Assembly (NCBI GenBank): GCA_963704855.1
Contig: CAVPHY010000024.1
Span: 310,001-374,000, forward strand
Length of the DNA stretch: 64,000 nt
Direction of reading: 5' to 3'
Origin: SZUA-36 sp963704855
Lineage (GTDB): Bacteria > Pseudomonadota > Gammaproteobacteria > Xanthomonadales > SZUA-36
Shown here: piece by piece, positions 17,808 to 27,379 of the stretch
Layout of the letters: the number at the start of each line of letters is the position of its first letter
Position numbering within the stretch: the first letter of the stretch is position 1
Translations under genes and position numbers: made by a program
The notes under the pieces: model-generated
Database searches by the model: none
The model's input: only the letters and a program-made list of their open reading frames with translations
Told to the model about the DNA's origin: nothing

Positions 17808-20045
17808 TTATGGGTTACTCGTGAAGCGGAAAAGACGCAGGCGATTAGCGTTGCTGACCACGGTGACCGATGAAAACGCCATCGCGGTACCGGCGATAAT
17901 CGGGTTCAGCAGCATACCGGTCAACGGGTAAAGCAGGCCCGCCGCGATAGGGATGCCCACCGTGTTGTAAATGAAGGCACCGAACAGGTTTTGCCGGATA
18001 TTACGCATCGTCGCGCGGGATATCTCGATGGCATCGGCAACACCGTGCAGTGATCCGCGCATCAGCGTGATATCGGCGCTCTCGATAGCTACATCGGTGC
18101 CGGTGCCGATCGCAAAACCGACGTGAGCCAGCGCCAGCGCCGGGGCATCGTTGATACCGTCACCTACCATACCGACCCGCTCACCCTGCTTTTGCAGTTC
18201 GGCGACCTGATTCTTCTTGTCCTCGGGCAGCACTTCAGCGCGGACTTGCGTGATACCGACCTGGCGGGCAACGGCTTCTGCGGTATGCCGGTTATCACCG
18301 GTCAGCATGACGACGGTGAGGCCGTCATCCTGCAGGCGTTTGATAGCTGCTGCGGATTCCGGCTTAATCGGGTCGGCCACGGCGAAGATTGCGATGAGTT
18401 GCCCGTTGGAGGCCAGGAACATGGGTGTCCACGCGTTCTGGGCCATGCGTTCGCTGCTTGCCAGCGCTTCTGTATTGAGCTTTACACCGGCGCCATCCAT
18501 CAGTCGCCGGTTACCCAGCAGCAGGTGGCGGGTATCGATCTGCCCCCTGATACCCTGGCCGGCGATGGCCTCAAATGCCTCGATGTCTGAAAGCTCCAGT
18601 TCCTGCAGTTTGGCGGCGTCCAGAAACGCCTGTGCGAGCGGGTGTTCGGACCTCGATTCCAGGCTGGCTGCCAACTGCAGCAGGTCATTCTGGGTTTGAT
18701 CGTAATAGCTATCGATCTCGATGATACCCGGTTGACCGCTGGTAATGGTGCCGGTCTTGTCCAGCACCATGGTGGTCAGCTGGCTGGCGGTTTGCAAAGC
18801 CTCGCCGTTACGGATCAGCACACCGGCCTCGGCCGCTTTACCGATACCAACCATTACCGACATTGGCGTTGCCAGGCCGAGTGCGCAGGGGCAGGCGATG
18901 ATCAGCACCGTCACCGCGGTGACAATGGCGTAGACTGCGCGGGGCTCCGGCCCGATGCTGAACCACGTAACTGCGGCGAGCAGGGCGATCAACATCACCA
19001 CCGGTACGAACACGGCCGCGATGGCGTCGGCCAGCTTGCCGATGGGTGGTTTGGAATTCTGTGCCTGGCGCACCATCCTGATGATACGCGCCAATGCGGT
19101 ATCGGAACCGACACGGGTGGCGCGGAAAAGGATACTGCCGGTCCGGTTCAGTGTGCCGGCACAGACCCCATCACTACTGGTCTTTGCTACTGGCACCGGT
19201 TCACCCGTGAGCATGGATTCGTCGATATTTGTCTGGCCTTCGACCACGACGCCGTCAACGGCAATTTGCTCGCCCGGACGCACTCGTACCAGGTCGCCTT
19301 TAACCACCGCTCCGATCGGTACGTCAGTTTCTTTACCGTCACGTACGACGCACGCCGTTTTCTGCTGTAAATCCAACAGGCGGCGGATGGCCTGGGAGGT
19401 TCTGCCGCGGGCCTTCTGCTCAAGGGCCTGGCCAAGGTTGACCATGCCGATGATGATGACGGCGGCTTCAAAGTAAACGTGGCGCGCGACTACTGGTACC
19501 AGCGCCGGAAACAGAACGATAACCGTGGAATACAGCCAGGCAGTGCCGGTACCCAGTGCGATCAGTGTATCCATGGTCGCCTGGCGGGTCTTCAGGGATT
19601 TAAGCGCGCCGGTGAAAAAATGCCAGCCCGTGTGATACATGACTGCACCGGTGATGAGTGCGATCAATAGCCAGCCCACGTGGTATGCATCCCATTCACT
19701 GCTTATAGCGGGTGCATCCATAGCGTAAATCATCAGCACTGCACCACTGCCCAGGGCCAACACCGTCTTGTATATCAGCCGGCGGAAGTTGGCCTGGTTA
19801 GCCCGGTCGGTTTCCTCCAGTGACTGGATCGGGTCGACCACGGCATCGAAACCTGCGCCTGCCACGGCTGCTATCAGCACGTCGCTGCCAACGCTGCTGT
19901 CAACGCTAACCTCACGACTGGCGAGGTTAACGGATACATTCAATACGCCGGGTGTTTCGCACAGGGCTTTTTCAATCGGCCGCTGGCAGGAGGCGCAATG
20001 CATTCCCTGGATTTTCAAAAGGGTCGAGGTGCTTTTCTTATTCAC
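17808..20045 (-). CDS. copA: Copper-exporting P1B-type ATPase CopA
   Basis: Inner-membrane Cu(I)-translocating ATPase, 745 aa. One N-terminal HMA domain has the CASC metal site (Cys17, Cys20). The TM metal site CPC sits in ACPCALGLATP, the phosphorylated Asp429 in DKTGTIT, and the hinge in GDGINDAP. The last TM (MAFSSVTVVSNANRLRLF) carries the Met-x-x-Ser-Ser signature of copper pumps. The start is a GTG that overlaps the sulfotransferase stop by four bases (GTGA). The two PepSY genes follow directly. Cu(I) pumped to the periplasm would be handed to the nearby Cus system. CopA versus a cuproenzyme-assembly pump (CtpA/FixI type) cannot be told apart with certainty. Confidence 0.93.
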   Translation of the reverse strand: MNKKSTSTLLKIQGMHCASCQRPIEKALCETPGVLNVSVNLASREVSVDSSVGSDVLIAAVAGAGFDAVVDPIQSLEETDRANQANFRRLIYKTVLALGSGAVLMIYAMDAPAISSEWDAYHVGWLLIALITGAVMYHTGWHFFTGALKSLKTRQATMDTLIALGTGTAWLYSTVIVLFPALVPVVARHVYFEAAVIIIGMVNLGQALEQKARGRTSQAIRRLLDLQQKTACVVRDGKETDVPIGAVVKGDLVRVRPGEQIAVDGVVVEGQTNIDESMLTGEPVPVAKTSSDGVCAGTLNRTGSILFRATRVGSDTALARIIRMVRQAQNSKPPIGKLADAIAAVFVPVVMLIALLAAVTWFSIGPEPRAVYAIVTAVTVLIIACPCALGLATPMSVMVGIGKAAEAGVLIRNGEALQTASQLTTMVLDKTGTITSGQPGIIEIDSYYDQTQNDLLQLAASLESRSEHPLAQAFLDAAKLQELELSDIEAFEAIAGQGIRGQIDTRHLLLGNRRLMDGAGVKLNTEALASSERMAQNAWTPMFLASNGQLIAIFAVADPIKPESAAAIKRLQDDGLTVVMLTGDNRHTAEAVARQVGITQVRAEVLPEDKKNQVAELQKQGERVGMVGDGINDAPALALAHVGFAIGTGTDVAIESADITLMRGSLHGVADAIEISRATMRNIRQNLFGAFIYNTVGIPIAAGLLYPLTGMLLNPIIAGTAMAFSSVTVVSNANRLRLFRFTSNP

Positions 20046-20986
20046 TTATCGGTCCAATGGCTCAGGTCGTGATCGATTAACCGGGATAAATGCTGGATGT
20101 CGGGCCGCAGGGCTTCACGCAGTGTATCAGCCATTTGGTGCGTGAGGGGGTCCGGTGATTTCGGTATGACATTCAAACGCGTGATACGTTTGAGCAGGTT
20201 TTTCTTCTTGGAACCATCTTCGTTGTACTTCTGGGTTTTTCTCTGCAGCGTGTCAACGATCTTGCCGTTGTGGGTTACCGGTATGAAGAGCAGTTGTTGT
20301 AACCATTTATAACGATAAATACGGCTCTCGAATCTGCGTTCAAATTCTACCTGGCCATCGAAGTCGATATCGAGAAACTCGAGTAAGCGCTTGTACACGC
20401 CGAGTGTATCGCTGGCGAAATCATCGAAGACGATGACGTGTGTCTGTTCACGACCCGCCAGTTTGAACAGGCGTTCGATCTGGGATCCGAACCTCGCAAC
20501 CTCGCTGTAATACAGCAAGCGTGGCTCGAGACAGCGCTTCGGAACGTTCTCTCCACGCATACGTGCCGGTTGCAATTGCCAGGCTGTCTCGAAATCAGAC
20601 TGGTCCTCCTGCAGCAGGAACTGCATACGAAGGTGATACGACGGCAACATTTTCAGAGGGTTGCGCACCTGTACGACAAATTTTGCCTTCGGGTTGAAAC
20701 GAAGAATGTTTTCTATGGCGCCGGGAGCAAGAAGGTAAGACACAGAGCCCTCGCCCAGTACCCGGTGTTCTGAAGTGCAATGGCTGTAACAGCGATCAAG
20801 GTAATCCTGCTTGAGTTCGTCTGCAGCGGGAATATGCAGTGTTCTTGAGAAGTAATGGGGTTCCTTCGGCCGCGAAAAACAAATTTGCGGATTACGCGCC
20901 AGGTAACGGCTGAGCGCCGTCGTACCACAGCGGGGCGCACCCACCAGGAAGAAATCGGGAAATCGGTTCACTACTGGTTGGTTCAA
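20042..20986 (-). CDS. PAPS-dependent sulfotransferase family protein
   Basis: Soluble sulfotransferase of 314 aa. The 5'-phosphosulfate-binding loop is FLVGAPRCGTTALSRYL near the N-terminus. The 3'-phosphate-binding part appears as VVQVRNPLKMLPSYHLRMQF. Its acceptor is unknown; relatives modify lipids, glycans or proteins. The start is probably the TTG at 20986; a GTG six codons further in is the alternative. It is the first gene of a tightly overlapping unit with copA and the two PepSY genes, which is unexpected company and may be accidental. Upstream lies an extended -10 promoter. Confidence 0.85.
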   Translation of the reverse strand: MNQPVVNRFPDFFLVGAPRCGTTALSRYLARNPQICFSRPKEPHYFSRTLHIPAADELKQDYLDRCYSHCTSEHRVLGEGSVSYLLAPGAIENILRFNPKAKFVVQVRNPLKMLPSYHLRMQFLLQEDQSDFETAWQLQPARMRGENVPKRCLEPRLLYYSEVARFGSQIERLFKLAGREQTHVIVFDDFASDTLGVYKRLLEFLDIDFDGQVEFERRFESRIYRYKWLQQLLFIPVTHNGKIVDTLQRKTQKYNEDGSKKKNLLKRITRLNVIPKSPDPLTHQMADTLREALRPDIQHLSRLIDHDLSHWTDK

Positions 20987-21084
20987 GGTTCTGCCTGGTG
21001 CTCAAGAGTGTGCGATAAATAAAAAGAATCTCTAATGCCTGCCCCGGTGTGCCTCTCATCGAGAATTCACACCTGACGACACCT

Positions 21085-21119
21085 GTTCCTATCGTGATGG
21101 GGAACGGTTGGCAATGATA
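21085..21119 (-). promoter_or_regulatory. Putative promoter and operator of the sulfotransferase-copA operon
   Basis: On the minus strand an extended -10 element TTGCTATCAT occupies about 21114-21123. Just downstream is a dyad GTTCC-N11-GGAAC (21085-21105) that would overlap the transcription start, a possible operator. A second perfect palindrome AGGAAATTTCCT lies at 21152-21163. No classical CueR box was found. The remaining bases between 20987 and 21204 show no gene. Confidence 0.35.
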
Positions 21120-21204
21120 GCAAACCCTGACGTTTACGACACTTTTCCAATAGGAAATTTCCTGTTAGTTTCCAGTCCATGATATCAACCAATTACTCGA
21201 ATAT

Positions 21205-22503
21205 TTATTCCGAAGGAAAGTTCACCTCAAGGATGACGTTGTCACCCTGGAGGACTTCGATTTTCTGTCCCCTGGGTTCAAAATCCAGGTGCCCCCGGCC
21301 ACTGGTTTGAGGGTCTCTGAACTTGATTCGGCCATAGACATCGCCATCATGCATTTCGTATGCGTTGATGATCCCCTCTGTAATGCCGCCGACCTTCAGC
21401 GTATAGGAGCCAACAGGCACGTCTTCGACTTCAACAGAGAACTCCACCCGGCGGGTGTTCATTTTCCACTCGGCTTCGCCTTTCGCACCAGGCAGTACCG
21501 AGGTGTTGGCCAGGTTCACTTCAATCTCGATGTACTCGCCGTCATTGACGCAGTCGTGCATGCCGCCACCCATCCCGTGACCTGACCCTGGTCCGAATGC
21601 ACAATCATAGTTGTGGTCATCGTCACCCCCATCAGCATGATGACCGTGTTCATCCTGGGAGAATCTGTTTTCAAAAGAGGAGAGCACCCCGCCCTGATCA
21701 TCGCGAACTTCGATCAGCATGCCACGCGGGTCAAAGGTCATCATCATCGTTCCGGTTTCTCCCGGGCTGGTAAATTCCAGTTTTCCGCGGCCTTCCTGGA
21801 CATCGAATCCGCCGCGATCCTGCATACCCACGAACAGGTGGTAATCGCCATCCGGCAATCCTTCCACCTCGATCTCAAACTCCATATGCCCAGGGTAGTC
21901 TTCATACCTGGCGTACCCTTTACCGGTAATGCCTTCCCGGGCCGGTGTCAGTTCCATACGTTGTTCGCCAAACATCGCATCTGCATGCATGTCATCGGAG
22001 ATGCTGCCGCTGCAATGGGTGTTCATGACTTCGGATATACGCGCGATGTTGAATGCACCGCTGCCGACTTCTGCATGGCTGGTTTCGAAAGTTACAGCGC
22101 CGCTGTCACAACTGTCAAAGACAACGGTCATTGTCCCGATGCTATGCACGGAGTTGTTACCTGGTTGGGCGTTCTGCAAGAACCCAACATCCGTCGAATC
22201 GTAGAGTTCAAACTCGATACGGTCATCGACCAGATCCCCAATACCGAGATACCAGGCTGTTTTCCTGTCAGTGCCATAGGTGTACCAATACACGACAGAC
22301 CGCCTGGAATCATCTGCCTGCTCGATCACTTCGAGTGTCAGACCCTGGCTCTCGTGATCAACCTGGTCCCATGCACCGGTAAAGTGCCGGGTAACCATAA
22401 AGTGGTCCGAGGATTCACCCGGGCCATGCGCAAACAGGGTTGCACCTGGGCCGAGCAGGCCAATGGCTATCGCTGCTATCGTCATCAATCTTATCGTTTT
22501 CAT
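21205..22503 (-). CDS. Secreted protein with tandem beta domains and a His-rich linker, in cus operon
   Basis: Periplasmic or exported protein, 432 aa, not firmly recognised. The start at 22503 is preceded by GGAGA and gives a signal peptide (MKTIRLMTIAAIAIGLLGPG..AHG). Residues about 25-165 resemble a domain common in gammaproteobacterial secreted proteins (SQGLTLEV, YWYTYG, GTMTVVFDSCDSG). Two related beta-sandwich repeats follow, with matching cores EFEIEVEGLPDGDYHLFVG and EFSVEVEDVPVGSYTLKVG and matching ends FDPRGMLIEV and FEPRGQKIEV. A linker between them (about 290-325) is rich in His, Asp and Gly (DEHGHHADGGDDDHNYD), a likely metal-binding patch. It is the last gene after cusA, so a periplasmic metal buffer is a reasonable guess. 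Confidence 0.7.
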   Translation of the reverse strand: MKTIRLMTIAAIAIGLLGPGATLFAHGPGESSDHFMVTRHFTGAWDQVDHESQGLTLEVIEQADDSRRSVVYWYTYGTDRKTAWYLGIGDLVDDRIEFELYDSTDVGFLQNAQPGNNSVHSIGTMTVVFDSCDSGAVTFETSHAEVGSGAFNIARISEVMNTHCSGSISDDMHADAMFGEQRMELTPAREGITGKGYARYEDYPGHMEFEIEVEGLPDGDYHLFVGMQDRGGFDVQEGRGKLEFTSPGETGTMMMTFDPRGMLIEVRDDQGGVLSSFENRFSQDEHGHHADGGDDDHNYDCAFGPGSGHGMGGGMHDCVNDGEYIEIEVNLANTSVLPGAKGEAEWKMNTRRVEFSVEVEDVPVGSYTLKVGGITEGIINAYEMHDGDVYGRIKFRDPQTSGRGHLDFEPRGQKIEVLQGDNVILEVNFPSE

Positions 22504-22541
22504 TTGATTCTCCAATTTGCCTTCAAAAAAGCACTGCTTTT

Positions 22542-25500
22542 CTATTCTCCACCGGTTTCATTTTGCCGGTCTCTCACAAGACGAGACCGTTGCCACACCA
22601 GGAAAATGGCAGGAATAACCGACATCGTAAGAATGGTTACGCTGATCATCCCGCCCACCATGGGGGCGGCGATGCGGCGCATCACTTCGGCGCCGGTGCC
22701 GCTACCCAGCATGATGGGAAGCAGGCCGGCAATAATGGTGGCGACAGTCATCATAATCGGGCGAACTCTCATCAGCGCCCCGTCGACGACAGCCTGTTCA
22801 ATATCGCTCACTTGCAGAGCCCTGCCAGCCTGTTCTGCCGCCAGCTGGTGGTCTCTCAAAGCGCGCTGCAGATAGACCAGCTTGACCACACCGATTTCTA
22901 CGGCCACACCTGCCAGTGCGATGAAACCGACACCGACGGCAACTGAAAGGTTGTAATCAAGCAGGTAAAGCAGCCACAAGCCACCCGTCAGCGCCATTGG
23001 CAGCGTGCCGAGGATGATCAGCACTTCGACCACGTTCCTGAAAATGAGGAACAGCAGTAATATGATGGTGATGATCGTGAACGGGATCACCACGGCCAGG
23101 TGCTGCTTGGCCCTTTCCATGTATTCATACTGGCCGGACCAGGTAATCGAGTACCCCGGCGGTAAATCAACCTGCGCTGCAACCGCTGCTTTGGCCGCGT
23201 TGACGTAGGTGCCGAGATCGACACCGTCAATATCAACATAAATCCAGCCGTTCAAGCGGGCATTTTCACTCTTGATCATCGGTGGCCCATCCTCTATGCG
23301 CAGGTCCGCCACTGCCTGAAGCGTAATATGCTGACCCGCAGGGGTGACGATGGGCAGCAATTTCAGCTGTTCGATGGAGTCACGTACATGACGCGGATAG
23401 CGCAGATTGACCGGGTAGCGCTCGAGGCCTTCGACGGTTTCGGTAACATTCATTCCGCCGATCGCGGTTCTCACCACGTCCTGGACGTCGTCGATATTAA
23501 GACCATAGCGGGATGCTTCCTCGCGGCTGATATCAACGGTGACGTAACGGCCCCCGGCAACCCGTTCGGCATAGGCCGAGGCGGTGCCGGGAATCCCGGA
23601 AAGTACCTTCTCGATATCCTTGCCGATGGCCTGGATGACACCGAGGTCGGCTCCGCCCACCTTGATACCGACGGGCGTCTTGATACCGGTGGCCAGCATG
23701 TCGATACGGGTCTTGATCGGCCACACCCAGGCGTTGGTCACACCGGGCAATTTAACCCGCTGGTTCAGCTCGTGCTTGATGCTGTCGATGGTGACGCCTT
23801 CGCGCCACTCCGATTCAGGTTTCAGCTGTATGACGGTTTCTATCATCGTCAATGGCGCGGGATCGGTTGCCGTATCTGCGCGGCCGATCTTGCCAAACAC
23901 GCTTTTCACCTCCGGTACGGACTTGATCAATTTGTCCGTCTGTTGCAACAGTTGCTGCGCTTTGCCAATGGATATGCCCGGAAATGTAGTCGGCATGTAC
24001 ATGATGTCGCCTTCGTTCAGGTCCGGCATGAATTCCGAGCCCAGGCGGTTGGCAGGCCACATACCGACGACGACCAGGAGCGCGGATGCCGCAAGTACCA
24101 GTCCCGGACGCCGGGTTACGGCGTTGATCAGCGGCCGGTAAGACCAGATCAGGAACCGGCTCAGCGGGTTTTTGTGCTCCGGTGTAATCTTGCCGCGGAT
24201 GAAGTAACCCATCAGAACGGGCACGAGCGTAATGGACAACAGCGCAGCGCCTGCCATGGAGTACGTCTTGGTGAACGCCAGCGGGGCGAACATCCGGCCC
24301 TCCTGGGCCTGCAGCGTGAATACCGGCAAAAAGCTCAGTGTGATGATCAACAGCGAGAAGAACAGCGCCGGCCCCACCTCGATCGCAGCCTCGGCAACCG
24401 TGGCCCAGTGCTTTTTGGGGTCGTAATCACTCCGTTCAATCTTTTTATGAACCGTCTCGACCATCACAATGGCGGCGTCGACCATTGCGCCGATGGCGAT
24501 GGCGATACCACCCAGCGACATGATATTGGCGTTCAGGCCCTGCAAGCGCATCACCAGGAAAGCGATGAGGATACCCACCGGTAAAGACAGGATCACGACC
24601 AGAGAGGAGCGGAAGTGGAACAGGAACAGGATACACACCAGCACCACGACCAGGAATTCCTCGATCAGTTTGGTTTTCAGTGTTGCGACGGAACGGTCGA
24701 TCAATGCCGAGCGGTTGTAGGTTTCTACCACTTCAACGCCTTCAGGCAGGCTGCTCTTCAGTTCCTCGAGCCTGTTTTTGACGGCGTCAATCGTGGCCCG
24801 TGCGTTTTCACCAAAACGCATGACCACGACGGCACCGACTACCTCACCTTCTCCATTGAGTTCGGCAATACCGCGTCTGAGCTGTGGTCCCTTGCGTATC
24901 TCTGCTATGTCTTCCAGCCTTACGGGTGTGCCCTTGTCATTCATGACCAGGGGTATTTTTTGCAGGTCCTCAATGGAGGTCAGGTAACCGGTTGCCCGCA
25001 CCATGTATTCACCTTCGCCCATTTCGACCACGGAGCCGCCGGCCTCCTGGTTGCCGCGCTTGATCGCATTGCGTACCTGCGCAATCGACAGGTTATAGGC
25101 CTGCAGTGCACCGGGGTCGAGGACGACCTGGTATTGCTGAACCATGCCGCCAATGGTGGCGACCTCGGAGACGCCTGCTACGGTTTGCAATTCAAACTTC
25201 AGAAACCAGTCCTGCAAGGAACGTAGCTCGGAGAGGTCATGCTTGCCGGTGCGGTCCACCAGCGCGTACTCGTAAATCCAGCCGACACCGGTTGCATCCG
25301 GGCCGAGGGCCGGCCTGGCGGCAGGTGGAAGTTTGTCGGTTACCTGGCTTAGATACTCCAGCACCCTGGAACGGGCCCAGTAGAGATCGGTGCCGTCTTC
25401 AAATATGACGTAAACAAAAGAATCACCAAAAAAGGAGTAGCCGCGCACGGTGGTGGCGCCCGGCACGGCCAGCATGGCGGTGGTCAGGGGGTAGGTCACC

Positions 25501-25691
25501 TGATCCTCAACCACCTGGGGAGCCTGGCCGGGGTAGTTGGTCTTGATGATCACCTGCACATCTGAAAGATCGGGCAGGGCGTCAATCGGTGTGGTAACAA
25601 TGGCCTGCACGCCGGCGAGGACCAGGATGCCGGTCATCAGCAGCACCAGGAAGCGGTTGTTTAACGACCATCGGATAATGGATTCAATCAC
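22542..25691 (-). CDS. cusA: Cu(I)/Ag(I) efflux RND permease CusA
   Basis: Heavy-metal-efflux RND pump, 1049 aa, inner membrane. TM4 carries the HME motif GAMVDAAIVMVETVHKK. The three methionines that bind Cu(I)/Ag(I) in E. coli CusA have clear counterparts in IMYMPTTFPGIS, PLTMIETVIQL and TRIDMLATGIKTPVG, so monovalent copper/silver is the likely substrate rather than Zn/Co. The start is a GTG that overlaps the cusB stop by four bases. It works with the adaptor and channel genes immediately upstream to expel metal from the periplasm. Confidence 0.94.
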   Translation of the reverse strand: MIESIIRWSLNNRFLVLLMTGILVLAGVQAIVTTPIDALPDLSDVQVIIKTNYPGQAPQVVEDQVTYPLTTAMLAVPGATTVRGYSFFGDSFVYVIFEDGTDLYWARSRVLEYLSQVTDKLPPAARPALGPDATGVGWIYEYALVDRTGKHDLSELRSLQDWFLKFELQTVAGVSEVATIGGMVQQYQVVLDPGALQAYNLSIAQVRNAIKRGNQEAGGSVVEMGEGEYMVRATGYLTSIEDLQKIPLVMNDKGTPVRLEDIAEIRKGPQLRRGIAELNGEGEVVGAVVVMRFGENARATIDAVKNRLEELKSSLPEGVEVVETYNRSALIDRSVATLKTKLIEEFLVVVLVCILFLFHFRSSLVVILSLPVGILIAFLVMRLQGLNANIMSLGGIAIAIGAMVDAAIVMVETVHKKIERSDYDPKKHWATVAEAAIEVGPALFFSLLIITLSFLPVFTLQAQEGRMFAPLAFTKTYSMAGAALLSITLVPVLMGYFIRGKITPEHKNPLSRFLIWSYRPLINAVTRRPGLVLAASALLVVVGMWPANRLGSEFMPDLNEGDIMYMPTTFPGISIGKAQQLLQQTDKLIKSVPEVKSVFGKIGRADTATDPAPLTMIETVIQLKPESEWREGVTIDSIKHELNQRVKLPGVTNAWVWPIKTRIDMLATGIKTPVGIKVGGADLGVIQAIGKDIEKVLSGIPGTASAYAERVAGGRYVTVDISREEASRYGLNIDDVQDVVRTAIGGMNVTETVEGLERYPVNLRYPRHVRDSIEQLKLLPIVTPAGQHITLQAVADLRIEDGPPMIKSENARLNGWIYVDIDGVDLGTYVNAAKAAVAAQVDLPPGYSITWSGQYEYMERAKQHLAVVIPFTIITIILLLFLIFRNVVEVLIILGTLPMALTGGLWLLYLLDYNLSVAVGVGFIALAGVAVEIGVVKLVYLQRALRDHQLAAEQAGRALQVSDIEQAVVDGALMRVRPIMMTVATIIAGLLPIMLGSGTGAEVMRRIAAPMVGGMISVTILTMSVIPAIFLVWQRSRLVRDRQNETGGE

Positions 25692-27379
25692 GATGCACCC
25701 TCCTGGTGATGGTGGTGCTCAGCCGGAGCCTGCGCATCGTCGTCAACCCCGTCATCAATCCCGGCGGGTTCGGGTTGGTGGATGACGTCGATGAGATAGT
25801 CCCCGACCTCTGACTGTTTCAACGAAAAATGCACGCTTTGACCAATGGTGATGCTCTCCAGGTCAGGGCCCTGTAGCACATCAAACTCCATGGTCATTGG
25901 CGTCCAGCCGAGAGCCTCGATCGGGCCATGACTGATGCGGATGCGACGGGCATTCGTATCCACCGCCTTTACAATCCCATTGCCGAAAACCGCCCGCTGC
26001 CCCGCTGCACCATGGCTCATGGAGTGGGCATCAAGGCGTTGGATGCTGCCAGCCAGGCTGGCTTCGGAGTCGATCAGGAACTGCGCGGAGGTAACCACCT
26101 CTTCACCCACCTCGAGCCCGGCGACGATCTCCACCCAGTTGCCGCTCTCGATACCGCTCATCACCTCGTGAACGGTGTACTTGCCCCTTCCGAGAGCCAC
26201 CACGACGCGGTCGGAATCCTGCCCCCGGATCAGGGCTTCACGTGGAATACTCAGTGCGCCGGGGTGCGATTTACCGAATATCGTTACCCGCGCGTACATA
26301 TTGGGTTTCATACGCTCATCCGGGTTATCGAAACGCAACCTTACCTGCAGTGTGCGGGTTTTCGGGTCCAGAACCGGGTAGACATAATCGACGCGGCCAC
26401 TGAAGACCTCACCCGGCAGGTAGTTCAGACGTGCCTCGGCGGATTGTGATTGCATGACCCAGTCGGCCTGCGACTCAAAAACCCCGGCTCGCAGCCATAC
26501 GCTGGAGAGGTCCGCGAGGCTCATGATTTCAGTGGCCGGCTTTACAAAAATACCCTCCCTGACATTGAGGCTGGTGACGGTGCCGTCCTGGGGTGCCAGC
26601 ACCTGCACGGTGTTGGTGACCTTCAAGGTTTTCGCCAGCTGTTGTATATCGGCCTGTACCATACCCAGCGCCAATAGTTTCTCTTCGGTTGCCGTCTGCA
26701 TCTGCGTGTCATTCCGGCGCCTGGCCTGGACGTATTCTTTCTGTGCATTGACCAGTTGCGGTGAATAAAACTCAAATAGCAGCTGGCCCATCTTGACGCG
26801 CTCACCCTCGTTTTTAACCAGCAGGCGTTCGATCCAGCCCTCGGTACGCAAATTGATCTGGCTGACACGGCTTTCATCAAACCCGACGTAACCGGTTGCT
26901 TCCACTTTGCGCCACAGCGAGCGACGTTCCGCCTTGCTGGTACGTACACCCAGGCTTTGTTCGACGGACGCACTGATTTGGACGGCATCGGTGTCTGCAC
27001 CTTCCTCCGCGTAAACCGGAACCAGGTCCATGCCCATGGGCGATTTACCGGGCCCGTCACGCCGGTAGCTGGGGTCCATGGGGGCCACCCAGTACAGGAT
27101 TTCAGGTTCTTTCTTGCTCGTCGGCGTAGACCGGAACCAGGTCCATACCCATGGGTGACTTGCCGGGCTCGTCACGCCGGTAACTGGAATCCATCGGTGC
27201 AACCCAGTAGAGGATCTCCTTTTCGCTGTTTCGCATCTGCGGTTCGTTAGCCCGGAAATCGAGATTTTCCCCGAGGATGGTGTAGTTGCTTATCAGGACA
27301 CCACCTGCCAAGCCCAATTACCAGGGCAGCAATCAGCGGCATCTTGGGACTGGCGTGATGTTTTGTTGTTATTGCTCAT
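25688..27379 (-). CDS. cusB: CusB-type adaptor with two heavy-metal-binding domains and a CusF-like tail (frameshifted at N-terminus)
   Basis: Periplasmic adaptor of the Cus efflux complex, 562 aa after correction. The start is the ATG at 27379, overlapping the cusC stop (ATGA) with GGAG upstream. An anchor (MPLIAALVIGLAGGVLIS) and then two copies of the heavy-metal-binding domain (EILYWVAPMD..YRRD, GKSPMGMDLVPVY) follow. The anchor, first copy and remainder lie in three different frames. They join if one extra base is removed near 27357-27373, 27307-27312 and 27113-27118, a sum of three. Next come the lipoyl, hairpin and barrel regions. The C-terminus is a CusF-like copper chaperone domain (RIRISHGPIEALGWTPMTME) and a His-rich end (EHHHHQEG). 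The alternative start at 27202 would read the first repeat out of frame and is rejected. Confidence 0.88.
26998..27218 (-). repeat. Tandem heavy-metal-binding domain repeat in cusB
   Basis: Two copies of about 105 bases (27114-27218 and roughly 26998-27103) share most bases and encode nearly identical 35-residue domains. Differences include DSSYRRDE versus DPSYRRDG. The third frameshift falls at the junction between copies. Confidence 0.8.

Noticed and set aside
23328..24584. 418-aa open frame on the plus strand inside cusA
   Set aside because: Antisense shadow of a well-matched RND gene; His/Arg/Gln-rich, with no motif or ribosome binding site.
25688..27202. cusB starting at 27202
   Set aside because: Its first 26 residues are an out-of-frame reading of the first metal-binding repeat; the real start overlaps cusC.
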